This document shows positions 33,241 through 41,692 of a stretch of 64,000 bases of DNA, piece by piece. Source of the stretch: Sorangium cellulosum (GTDB lineage Bacteria; Myxococcota_A; Polyangia; Polyangiales; Polyangiaceae); NCBI RefSeq assembly GCF_002950945.1, contig NZ_CP012673.1, forward strand, positions 2,170,001 through 2,234,000, written 5' to 3'. Both the position numbers and the translations under genes were made by a program. The notes below the pieces were generated by a model, which was given only the letters and a program-made list of their open reading frames with translations, did not search any database and was not told where the DNA came from. How positions within the stretch are numbered: position 1 is the first letter of the stretch; each line of letters begins with the position of its first letter.

Positions 33241-36200
33241 TTACTCGCCGGGCAGGAGGTTCGAGACGTCGAGGTCGAGCTGGTGGATGCCGTACCGGCC
33301 CGCGGCGACCACGACCTCGTCGCGCGCGCGGTCGACGAGCACGTCGCTGTGCCACGCGCCCGTGAAGAAGGCCTGGGCCACCGGCCGGCGCGGGTCGTCG
33401 TAGTCGACCATCAGCGTGCCGCCGTACCCCGAGAAGAACGCGCGGCGCTCGGCGGTGTAGGGCAGCAACGACATCCAGCTCTCGATGCGGCTCTCCGAGA
33501 GCACGTCGAACCCGCTCGAGACGCCCGCGTGCTCGGCCCCGAGGATCGCGAGCCGGTGTCCGAGGCCCTCGCTGTAATACCAGTAGGCCCGCAAAGACCG
33601 CTCGGAGTAGGTCATGAGCAGCCGCTGCTGCTGGTCGACGACGACCGTGTCGGCGACGACCTTTCCGGTGAGCTCCTCGTAGTTGTTCAGGTGCGCGAGC
33701 CCGCGGTGCAGCGTGGACCTCGCGACCGCCGGCTCCATGAAGTGGCTCCCCCACTGCCGGTCGCGCGTGAACAGCTTGGAGCCCTTCAGCGCGAGGGCCT
33801 CGCCGGGAACGTTGATCGCGGGGCCGAGGACGGGCGCGGCCGGGCTGGACAGGTCGACGCGCCGGACGAAGTAGCGCGCGTGCGGGCGCGGGTCGCCAGG
33901 CACCGTGGCCGGCTGCTTGACCGTGACGTAGAGGTCGCCCTCGTGCGCCAGCGCGCGCACGGCGTCCTCGTCGGCCGGGAGCGAGAGCGGGGGGACCACG
34001 GTGGGGTGATCCGGGTCCGAGAGGTCGACGACGTGAATGTCCATCTGCCGGAGCAGGCGGTGCCCGTCGGCGTCGTAGCAATACGTCTCGACCAGCCCTT
34101 CCTCGAGCGCGGCGTCATCGAGGATCGACGTGCAGGTGTCCTCGGAGCCGAGCCGCGTGGTGCACGCGGCGAACCCTCCCATGCAGTACTCCGGCCCGCC
34201 GTCGATCGACTGGCAGGTGCGCTGCCCCGTGTAGTACGTGCAATCGTCGACTCCGTAACAGGAGGAATCGCCGCGGGTGTACGTGATGTAGGAATCGCAC
34301 TGGTGTGCCAGCCCCACGCCGCTCCAGGCCGTTTTGTTGCGCACGAAGCTGAGCGAGCCGTTCGTGGCATAGATCGTCGTCGGCCCGGAGTAAGAATAGT
34401 AATAGTAGTCGTTCGACGGCAGCGCGGTCGTGACGATCTGCCCCGCCGCCCGCGGCCGCGCCGGGTCCGAGAGGTCGAACACGCTGACCGTGGTCTCGTA
34501 CGTCGGCCAGTCCACGTACCGGGAGGCCACGACCGCGAGCAGGTCGTCGCCGACCTTGTAGTAGCCGGCGTTGGACGAGACCGGGAAGCTCGCCACCGGC
34601 GCCGCGACGTCGGCGGCGTCCGTCGCGGCGATGACCTCCGCCGTGGCCATCTGGCCCGGCTCCCGCGCCCAGTACTCCTGTTCGGTGTCCCGGACGCGCA
34701 CGCGGTAATCGCCATACCCGAGGACCCTGGTGTAGGGGGGCGCGAGGTGCAGCGTGCCGAGCTGCGCCGGGTGGTCGAGGTCGCGCTGGTCGTAGAGGCT
34801 GAGCTCGGTCTCGGACACGTTCGCCGCGGTGTTCGGGCCGGCGCGGAACGAGCGACGCACCTCGGAGCCGTGCTTCATCACCCCGCGGCGGGTCAGGGTC
34901 GCGCCGGAGAACGTGAAGATCTGCACGGCGGACTCGAACTTCCACTGGCCGCTCTCCAGGTTCCAGCCGGAGAACGGCAGGAGCACGAGGCCCGTCTCGG
35001 TCTCGCCCGTCGGCGCCGTCACGTTCACGGCGCGGTCGAGCACCGTGAACGCGCGGTGGTCCCAGCTGGCCTCCGACCAGTTCCATCCGCCCGCGGTCCC
35101 GGCCACCTCGGCGCGCGTGATCATCGGGCTCGGGTTGGTCAGGTCGGTGATGTCGTACAGGCTGGCCGCGAGCCGGCGCCCGCCGCCCTCGTCGTTGACC
35201 CCGATCCCGATGAGGCGCGTCGCGCCCAGCACCGGGCGGAGGAAGTCGTTCCAGCCGGAGACGATGAACTCGCTCTTCTCCTCCACGTTGCCGTCGGGAT
35301 CGATCGAGAACGCGTGGAAGGGGTCCACCTGCCGGTAGGTGACCGCGAACGCCCGGTCGTCGAGGAAGACCGCGCCGTAGAGGGCCTGGCCCTCGCCGAA
35401 GTCCTCCCGGTCGAGCGGCGCGAGGTGGTCGGGGTCGGAGGCGTCCCACGTCTGCAGGTGGCTCGAGCCGCCGCCCCACTGCGGGCCCGAGAAGACGCGC
35501 AGCATGTCGTCGCGGAAATCCATGTGGAACTGCGAGTGCACGTAGCCGTCGACGGCGGCGGTGTCCCGCAGCGTCATGGCGCCGTCGGCGCGCGAGATGT
35601 CGACGAGCGACACCTTGCTGTTCTCCTCGTTCCAATCCGCGGGGCCGCGCGCCACGAGCAGGACATCGCCCTCCGCGTGGATGCCCGTCACGTAGCCGCC
35701 GAGATCGAGCTGGCTGCGCGCGACGAGCGCGCCGCCGGTCACGTCGAAGCTCTTGACGACGGCCTGGTTGAGCCACTCCGAGCCGTTTGTGGTCTCGAAC
35801 CAGCCCCAGTTCGTGGCGGCCACGTAAAGGGCGTCCTGGGTCGCGCCGTTCGCGTAGCGGCTCGTCGCGATGTACCCGGGGACCTCGACCTGCGACAGGA
35901 GCTCGGGCGCGTTCCGGTTGGAGATGTCGACGAGGAGGACCGCCCCGCCCGAGCGGCGCTCCACGGCGAGGTTGCCGGGCGTGGCCCGGAATCCGATCCA
36001 GTCGTTCATCAGCACGAGCGCGCGGTCGCCGTCCACGTACATCTCGACCGGCGTCCCCGCGACCGGCATCTGGCCGACCATCGTCGGATTCTCCGGGTCG
36101 TGGATGTCGATGACCTGAAGGCCTCGGTATCCGTTGAGGTTCAGGAGGTGCCCGTCCCCGAGCACCCGGTAGATGTCGCCCTCCTCGAGCTCGCGCTCCT

Positions 36201-36435
36201 CCTCCTCTTCCTCTTCCTCCTCCTCTTCTTCCTCCTCCTCCTCCTCTTCGCCGTAGAACACCTGAGGAAAGTCGTCCGCCGACACGAACGACGTCGACCC
36301 GCGGAGGTCCTCGGCGTTCTCGGTCGTGTCCTCCGGGGAATCCGCCCCGAATGTGCACCCCGGACCGATTACGAGGAGCGCCGCCCCGAGCCAACACGAC
36401 AATGCCGCGCTGCGTCCCACCAACAAGGATCTCAT
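33241..36435 (-). CDS. Large surface lipoprotein with beta-propeller repeats and a poly-Glu tract
   Basis: 1064 residues. The signal peptide ends in GPGC (Cys 27). Exactly 18 consecutive Glu codons, GAG mixed with GAA, lie at 36196-36249, shortly before the folded part. The body has repeats such as LQVIDIHDPENPTMVGQM, LLVDISNRNAPELLSQ and VSVFDLSDPARPRAAGQI, typical of LVIVD/beta-propeller domains. A cysteine cluster in the middle (ten or more Cys around 'CYGVDDCTYYTGQRTC') probably forms disulphides. Function unknown; it may bind cations through the acidic tract. Divergent from the next lipoprotein gene. Confidence 0.85.
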   Translation of the reverse strand: MRSLLVGRSAALSCWLGAALLVIGPGCTFGADSPEDTTENAEDLRGSTSFVSADDFPQVFYGEEEEEEEEEEEEEEEEEERELEEGDIYRVLGDGHLLNLNGYRGLQVIDIHDPENPTMVGQMPVAGTPVEMYVDGDRALVLMNDWIGFRATPGNLAVERRSGGAVLLVDISNRNAPELLSQVEVPGYIATSRYANGATQDALYVAATNWGWFETTNGSEWLNQAVVKSFDVTGGALVARSQLDLGGYVTGIHAEGDVLLVARGPADWNEENSKVSLVDISRADGAMTLRDTAAVDGYVHSQFHMDFRDDMLRVFSGPQWGGGSSHLQTWDASDPDHLAPLDREDFGEGQALYGAVFLDDRAFAVTYRQVDPFHAFSIDPDGNVEEKSEFIVSGWNDFLRPVLGATRLIGIGVNDEGGGRRLAASLYDITDLTNPSPMITRAEVAGTAGGWNWSEASWDHRAFTVLDRAVNVTAPTGETETGLVLLPFSGWNLESGQWKFESAVQIFTFSGATLTRRGVMKHGSEVRRSFRAGPNTAANVSETELSLYDQRDLDHPAQLGTLHLAPPYTRVLGYGDYRVRVRDTEQEYWAREPGQMATAEVIAATDAADVAAPVASFPVSSNAGYYKVGDDLLAVVASRYVDWPTYETTVSVFDLSDPARPRAAGQIVTTALPSNDYYYYSYSGPTTIYATNGSLSFVRNKTAWSGVGLAHQCDSYITYTRGDSSCYGVDDCTYYTGQRTCQSIDGGPEYCMGGFAACTTRLGSEDTCTSILDDAALEEGLVETYCYDADGHRLLRQMDIHVVDLSDPDHPTVVPPLSLPADEDAVRALAHEGDLYVTVKQPATVPGDPRPHARYFVRRVDLSSPAAPVLGPAINVPGEALALKGSKLFTRDRQWGSHFMEPAVARSTLHRGLAHLNNYEELTGKVVADTVVVDQQQRLLMTYSERSLRAYWYYSEGLGHRLAILGAEHAGVSSGFDVLSESRIESWMSLLPYTAERRAFFSGYGGTLMVDYDDPRRPVAQAFFTGAWHSDVLVDRARDEVVVAAGRYGIHQLDLDVSNLLPGE

Positions 36436-36748
36436 GCCACCTCCGGCTCCTCTCGCCTCGGCACGATAAGAGAGCGAACCGGATTTATCTCACCCGTGCG
36501 AGGCTCGTGGCGCAAGAGAGAAACCTCAGTTATGGCCATTCGCGGATGGCGCCGCCGCGCGGTTGTCCCATGTGTGTTGTACGCGGGACAGGCACGCCGC
36601 GCATACACGCGGCGCCGATGTGATCCATGGCTGTGCGGCGGCGCGGTCGCGCGTGCTCCTCACCCCGGGATCTCGCGTGCCCCGATCGGCCTTGCAGGGC
36701 CTCGGGGTTGCTGATACCCGTCGAAGCGCGGATTCCGGGGACCCGTTC
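36436..36748. other. Divergent promoter region of two lipoprotein genes
   Basis: 313 bp. It contains an inverted pair TGTCCC (36564-36569) and GGGACA (36585-36590) 15 bp apart, a possible operator. No gene is seen. Confidence 0.4.
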
Positions 36749-38728
36749 ATGCCGTCTGCACGCGCTTTCACCCTCGCAACCCTGGCGGCGCTGGCCGCCG
36801 TGTCCTCGGCGCTCACGATCGGGTGCGAGCGCTCGAAACCCGGCGAGGACGCCGCGGCCAGCAAGCCGGCCGCGTCGACCGCCGCCGCGGAGGCCGCGAA
36901 ACCCAGGGCACCGGACGGCCGGAAGGGCGCCGCGCCGCCGGACGACAACGACGGCCGCTTCGCCGCCCAGATCGCGGCGAACCTGCCCCGGGTGCCCGAC
37001 CCGGCGATCGTGCTCCTAGAGGGCAGCGGCGCCGGCGCCGAGCTCGACAATGGCGCTTTCCGCGACCGCGTCATCTCCTTTGTCCGCCAGGTGGCCGCGG
37101 GCCCGGACAAGGTGACATGTGATCTGTCCCTGTCGTCCAAACGCCCGTTCCGCGCCGTCGTGTGGGCCTATCAGGACGGCAAGCAGATCGCCCGCGGCGA
37201 GGCGTCGGACGCGGGGCTCTGCGTCGCGCTGAAGGACGCCACGCGCCGCGCCGTGGCGGCGGCAGGCGGCGAGCGCGCGGCGGTCGCCGGCGCGCGCTTC
37301 GTCGTCGATCTGCCCGATCACCATCACGCGATGGTCGAGCACCAGGGGAAGGGCCTCGAGCTCACCCACGGCCTCGTGCCGGTGCGTAGGCTCGACAAGG
37401 CGCTGCTCGCGCGGCGCATCGAGGACGGCAAGGGCTACCTGATGCGTGTCATCGACGCGCAGCACAAGGGCGTCCACAAGTACTACCACGCTCCCGCCGA
37501 TCGGTTCGAGCCCGAGCTGCACACGATCTACACCGCGTCCACGGCGCTGACGCTGCTGAAGCTGCACGCTTACAAGCCCGACGAGCGCCTGCTCCGCGCG
37601 GCGACCGAGGCGGCTGGCTTCATGATGAACATGCAGAGCCGCGACGTGCGCGACCGCACGGCGGGCGGCTTCTTCTATGCGTTCGATCTGGAGCGCAAGC
37701 GGCCCGAGCGCCGGCTGGTCGTCGGCACCGCGTCGAAATCGATCTTCACCCTGCTCGAGCTCCACGCCCTGACGAAGGACAAGAAGTACCTGGAGTCCGC
37801 GGTGCTGGCCGCCGAGTGGCTGGTGGCGATGCAGCGTCCGGACGGCACCGTGCGCTCGGCCCTCAGCGGGCAGGAGGGCGGCGCCTGGAAGGTCCAGGGC
37901 AAGGAGTCGACGCTCTACACCGGGCAGGTCCTCTCGGCGCTGTCGCGCGTCTACCGGGCCACGAACAACAAGAAGTACCTCGACGCCGCGGGGCAGACGG
38001 CGGACCACCTGCTCCGCAAGATCGCGACGAAGGGCTGTTATCTCGGCGACGATTACCGGAAGCCGAACCCGATCTCGAGCTCGTGGGCGGTCCTGTCGCT
38101 GCTCGACTTCGCGAAGGCCACCGGCGACGCGCGCTTCGAGCAGACCGTGTTCCGCTGCGCCGACGATCTCGTCCGGCGGCAGTGGCGCCGGCCCGAGGAC
38201 GCCTACCGTTACGGCCGCTGGAAGCGGGCGATGTCGAGCAGCGGCAACGGGTGGCTCGCCGAGGTGCTGTCGGAGGTGTACCACTTCTGCCGCGAGAAGG
38301 GCCGCGACGGCTGCGACAAGTACAAGGACACCGTGGTCGCCGCCATCCGGTTGCTCCTGCAATACACCTACGGGCCGGAGAACACGTTCGTGGTCAAGAA
38401 CCCGCAGGCGGCCGCCGGAGGCGTGTTCTGGAGCATCCGGGATCGCTACGTGCGCACCGACTCGGTCTGCCACGCGATGAACGCGTACCTCAACCTCATC
38501 GGCGAGCTCGGCGACGGCCCGCTGCTGGAGCTCCCCGAGCGGCCCCTCGCCGAGCGGATGGCGCTCGCCGCGGAGACCACGTCGCCGGCGGAGGTCGCCG
38601 GGCTCTCCGAGGAGGAGCGCGAGGAGGTGGCCGCGGAGGGGTCCGAGGCGCTGCCGGGGCCGAGGGTCGAGGATCCGGACGACGACGAGGAAGGCGCCGA
38701 CAAGGAGCCTGCGGCGCGGCGGCCCTGA
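36749..38728 (+). CDS. Lipoprotein with an alpha/alpha-toroid (six-hairpin) domain
   Basis: 659 residues. The ATG at 36749 gives a lipobox LTIGC (Cys 26), then an Ala/Pro linker. Residues about 240-600 have repeated helical hairpins (ALTLLKLHAYKPDERLLRAA, FTLLELHALTKDKKYLESAV, GQVLSALSRVYRATNNKKYL, WAVLSLLDFAKATGDARFEQ), the pattern of six-hairpin glycosidase or epimerase-like folds. The N-terminal 200 residues are not recognised. A C-terminal acidic tail ends the chain. Carbohydrate processing at the cell surface is likely by fold, but no catalytic residue is certain. Confidence 0.75.
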   Translation: MPSARAFTLATLAALAAVSSALTIGCERSKPGEDAAASKPAASTAAAEAAKPRAPDGRKGAAPPDDNDGRFAAQIAANLPRVPDPAIVLLEGSGAGAELDNGAFRDRVISFVRQVAAGPDKVTCDLSLSSKRPFRAVVWAYQDGKQIARGEASDAGLCVALKDATRRAVAAAGGERAAVAGARFVVDLPDHHHAMVEHQGKGLELTHGLVPVRRLDKALLARRIEDGKGYLMRVIDAQHKGVHKYYHAPADRFEPELHTIYTASTALTLLKLHAYKPDERLLRAATEAAGFMMNMQSRDVRDRTAGGFFYAFDLERKRPERRLVVGTASKSIFTLLELHALTKDKKYLESAVLAAEWLVAMQRPDGTVRSALSGQEGGAWKVQGKESTLYTGQVLSALSRVYRATNNKKYLDAAGQTADHLLRKIATKGCYLGDDYRKPNPISSSWAVLSLLDFAKATGDARFEQTVFRCADDLVRRQWRRPEDAYRYGRWKRAMSSSGNGWLAEVLSEVYHFCREKGRDGCDKYKDTVVAAIRLLLQYTYGPENTFVVKNPQAAAGGVFWSIRDRYVRTDSVCHAMNAYLNLIGELGDGPLLELPERPLAERMALAAETTSPAEVAGLSEEEREEVAAEGSEALPGPRVEDPDDDEEGADKEPAARRP

Positions 38729-38948
38729 GGAGAGGCCGCCGGAGCCGACGAGGGGACATAGGGGACGTCGCGCACGGCCTCCACGGAGGGATTCGTCGGA
38801 TCCGGCCGGGCTCGCAGAGGACTTTGCACGAGCCGAATCGTTGTTCTCCTCGCGTGCGGCCGAATCCGGACGGGGCCGGCGCGGGTTCGTGTATATGGAT
38901 CGGGCGAGATCGACCCGACCGGGGGCATAACAGGAGGTCAAGAGGCCG

Positions 38949-40235
38949 ATGATCCACGACGAGGTGAACACCCTGGGCAGCAACCACGCCGGGGCCCGGG
39001 AGGCCCCGCGGGCAGACCGCGTGGGCGTGGAAGGCGCGGAGGGGAAGCGGCGGATCGCCACCGCGTCCTCCACGGCGGGCGAGGCGGGCGCCGCGCTCGA
39101 TGAGGCCATGTCCGCGCTGCGGGCGAGCCTCGGCAGAGAGCCCGAGCATCTCTTCCTGAGCTACACGGAAGGGTATGATCTCGGCGAGCTCGCGCGCGCC
39201 ACCGCGGCGCTCCCGGCGTCCGTGCGTGTCCACGGATCGAGCTCGTGCCTCGCGGTGATGACCTCCGCCGGGGTGCACGGCGGGGCGGGCCCGGGCCTGG
39301 CCCTGCTCGGGATCGCGGACGCGCAGGGCGCCTACGGCGCGGCGGCGGAGCCGATCGGCGAGTCGCCGCGGGCCGCCGCGGCCCGCGCGGCGCGCCAGGC
39401 GATCGAGGACGCCGGGCGCGCCGGCGAGGCGCCGCGGCTGTTCTGGCTGGCCGCGCCCGTCGGCGTCGAGGAGCAGATCCTGCTCGGGATCGAGGACGCG
39501 GTCGGGCCCGACGTGCCCGTCTTCGGCGGCTCCTCCGCGGCGAACTCCCTCGAAGGGGTGTCGTCGCAGCTCGAGCGCGGGCAGGCGCACCGCGACGCCG
39601 TGCTGCTCTCCGCCCTGTTTCCGTCGGGGGAGGTCTCCTGGGCGTTCAGCTCCGGGTACACGCCCACCGAACACCGGGGCTGGGTCACCCGCTCGGAGGG
39701 GCGGCGCGTGGCCGAGATCGACGGGCTCCCTGCCGCGGAGGTCTACAACCGCTGGACCGGCGGGAGGTTCTCCGCCCAGCTCGGCGGCGGGGACATCGGG
39801 GGGCCGAGCGCGTGGTGCCCCCTCGGCCGGCCCTCGGGCTGGTCCGGCAAGGTCCCGCAGTACCTGCTCATCCATCCGAACGCGGTGGACAAGGACAACG
39901 CCCTCACCTTCGGCGTGCACATCAACGAGGGGGACGAGCTCGTGCTCATGACCGGATCCCGGGAGAGCCTGCTCGGCCGCGTCCAGTCGCTGGCGGGCGC
40001 CGCGCTGGAGGCGGCGCGGCCCTCGTTCCAGCCCCAGGGCGCGCTGGTGATCTTCTGTGCGGGGTGCATGCTCGCCGTGCGCGAGGACCTCGACCGCGTG
40101 GTCCAGGGCGTGGCCGCGGCGCTGGGGCCGATTCCGTTCCTCGGGCAGTTCACGTTCGGTGAGCAGGGGTGCTTCGTGCGAGGGAAGAACCGCCACGCGA
40201 ACCTGTCCATCGCGATCGTCCTGCTCGGTCAGTAG
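38949..40235 (+). CDS. FIST domain protein (candidate small-ligand sensor)
   Basis: 428 residues matching the FIST N and FIST C pair: VRVHGSSSCLAVMTSAGVHG, VPVFGGSSAANSLEG, GWVTRSEGRRVAEIDGLPA, and C-terminal 'FCAGCMLAVRED...PFLGQFTFGEQG'. FIST domains are thought to sense small molecules such as amino acids upstream of signal transduction. This one has no attached kinase or cyclase domain. GGAGG lies about 12 bases before the ATG. It is followed after 35 bp by the tautomerase-like gene, so they are probably co-transcribed. Confidence 0.85.
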   Translation: MIHDEVNTLGSNHAGAREAPRADRVGVEGAEGKRRIATASSTAGEAGAALDEAMSALRASLGREPEHLFLSYTEGYDLGELARATAALPASVRVHGSSSCLAVMTSAGVHGGAGPGLALLGIADAQGAYGAAAEPIGESPRAAAARAARQAIEDAGRAGEAPRLFWLAAPVGVEEQILLGIEDAVGPDVPVFGGSSAANSLEGVSSQLERGQAHRDAVLLSALFPSGEVSWAFSSGYTPTEHRGWVTRSEGRRVAEIDGLPAAEVYNRWTGGRFSAQLGGGDIGGPSAWCPLGRPSGWSGKVPQYLLIHPNAVDKDNALTFGVHINEGDELVLMTGSRESLLGRVQSLAGAALEAARPSFQPQGALVIFCAGCMLAVREDLDRVVQGVAAALGPIPFLGQFTFGEQGCFVRGKNRHANLSIAIVLLGQ

Positions 40236-40270
40236 CGCCTCGAGCCGCGCGCGTATCCAGGAGAGCCTCG

Positions 40271-40660
40271 ATGTCTCAAGTGAAGGTCTACGGAATCAAG
40301 GAGAAGCTCAATCCGGTCAAGGAGACGCTGTCCAAGGTGATCCACGCCTGCGTCATGGAAGCGCTGCAGCTTCCGGCGGACAAGCGGGCGCACCGCTTCT
40401 TCCCCATGGAGCGGGAGGACATGCTGGCGCCGGGCGGGCGCACGGACGCGTACACCATCATCGAGATATCGATGATGACAGGGCGCAGCGTGGAGACGAA
40501 GAAGAAGCTCGTGCGGCTCCTGTTCGACCGGATCCGGGACGAGGTGGGCATCGACCACCAGGACATCGAGATCTGCATCTCGGAGTCGCCGCCGCACGAC
40601 TGGGGCTTTCGCGGGATGCACGGCGACGAGGTCAAGCTGAACTACAAGGTCAACCTCTAG
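40271..40660 (+). CDS. Tautomerase-superfamily-like protein lacking Pro-1
   Basis: 129 residues from the ATG at 40271. It resembles the tautomerase/MIF family, with the segment 'RTDAYTIIEISMMTGRSVETKKKLVRLLF' and the C-terminal 'DIEICISESPPHDWGFRG'. Active tautomerases use an N-terminal proline exposed after Met removal. Here residue 2 is Ser (MSQVKVYG), so the classic base is missing and it may bind rather than convert a ligand. It sits in a pair with the FIST gene. Confidence 0.75.
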   Translation: MSQVKVYGIKEKLNPVKETLSKVIHACVMEALQLPADKRAHRFFPMEREDMLAPGGRTDAYTIIEISMMTGRSVETKKKLVRLLFDRIRDEVGIDHQDIEICISESPPHDWGFRGMHGDEVKLNYKVNL

Positions 40661-40722
40661 AAGAGGCAAACGGGTCGAACCAGCCTGAAACGAGCAGAAG
40701 TTCGAAACGCCAAGGCGCCAAG

Positions 40723-40771
40723 AACGCCAAGAACGCCAAGAAGAAGATAATATCTTGGCGTCCTTGGCGTT
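40723..40771 (+). terminator. Terminator hairpin built on CGCCAAGAA repeats
   Basis: A 19-bp stem with one mismatch (40723-40741 with 40753-40771) and an 11-nt AT-rich loop, followed by TTATTTC. The left side continues upstream as further copies of the CGCCAAG word (from about 40707). It closes the FIST/tautomerase-like transcript 62 nt after the stop. Confidence 0.75.
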
Positions 40772-40991
40772 TTATTTCTCGCTCGATCAACGCGATCGGT
40801 GTTCTAGGGGCATCGCTGGGCGAGGTCGTCGCTGGGGAGTGCCGGAGCTGGGCGGCCACACCCCAGGGGGCCTGTCGTCGTCGCGGAGCGAGGACGAACG
40901 GCCGGAGCACGAACCCCACCGGCAGCCTGTCGCCTGCTGCTGGAGCAGCACCCCCGCAGCAAGCGCCTGCTGCAAGGGCAGCAGGGGGGCG

Positions 40992-41005
40992 TCCGGTATA
41001 GCGGA
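40992..41005. promoter_or_regulatory. Possible upstream activator site
   Basis: TCCGGTATAGCGGA is a short palindrome (TCCG-N6-CGGA) about 30 bp upstream of the sigma-54 -24 element. Its core resembles part of the tandem palindromes before the sigma-54 activator gene. The likeness is weak. Confidence 0.3.
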
Positions 41006-41033
41006 TTTGTGTCTTTTGGGGCGGACATAAGCC

Positions 41034-41049
41034 TGGCACGCTGCATGCT
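41034..41049 (+). promoter_or_regulatory. Sigma-54 promoter
   Basis: TGGCACGCTGCATGCT matches TGGCACG-N4-TTGCW at every position but one, with GG and GC correctly spaced. A sigma-54 activator gene closes the gene run it would transcribe. The transcription start would lie about 630 bp before the amidohydrolase, an unusually long leader. Confidence 0.65.
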
Positions 41050-41692
41050 CTGACGTCCGGGGAGCAACGTTCGTCGATTGGTTCCCCTGACGAGGTGCGC
41101 GGCGCCAGCTGCGCTCCGCTGAGCTTCCTTCGCCACCGGGAGGTGTCTGGTCTTCTGGACCTCTCCCTCTCTCCCCCGGGACGGCTCTGGAAAGAGCGGG
41201 CGCGGCCGCGGCGCGGAGCGCACCTGCGAAGCGTTCGCCCGGCCTGCTCTGCAGGTCGCGGCGAAGGCTTGGCGCGCGTGGTGCAACGCGTCAGGGGGAC
41301 AGCGCACCTCAAGGCAGCCATGAAACACCCTGTGATCGCGCTCGCCGCGATTTCACCCGTCCCCACCAGCACGATCATGAAGAGCGTTCCCGCGGGCGCG
41401 CCGGTCGTCGTGTGGTCTCGCGTCGCGGCGGGGGGCACGGGGGTGTGCGGGCGGCCTGCGTCGCTCCCCGGGCGCTCCCCGCGCCGGGCGCTCCGCCGGA
41501 CCTCCGGCCACCTCGCGCGATGGATCACCTCGCGCTGTCCGAGCGCCGCGGTCGCGGCGCTCTAGCTCGAAGGCCTCTCACGTTCGCAGGACAGAGGCGG
41601 TCGCGCCTGGCCTGCGCGCGCCGCCTCATGAGCACGGCTCGCGGAGGACCAGCGTCGCTGGTGGCCGCGCAGCCGCACATGGAGAACTCATC

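Larger units (their letters stand above)
40772..41692. other. Long leader region of the amidohydrolase/porin/ABC operon
   Basis: About 920 bp with no recognised gene. It holds a near-consensus sigma-54 promoter at 41034-41049 and a weaker one at 41270-41285 (TGGCGCGCGTGGTGCA). A 156-codon frame at 41095-41565 lacks protein character. A 22-codon frame, MSTARGGPASLVAAQPHMEN and two more residues, starts at 41628; its stop overlaps the amidohydrolase ATG by 4 bases (ATGA), so it could be a coupled leader peptide. Confidence 0.5.

Noticed and set aside
33283..36714. A 1143-codon frame opposite the poly-Glu lipoprotein
   Set aside because: It is the complement of a gene with a signal peptide and propeller repeats; its protein is low-complexity Arg/Val/Glu.
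41095..41565. A 156-codon gene in the leader of the transport operon
   Set aside because: Composition is random, there is no good ribosome site and no recognisable domain; left as leader sequence.
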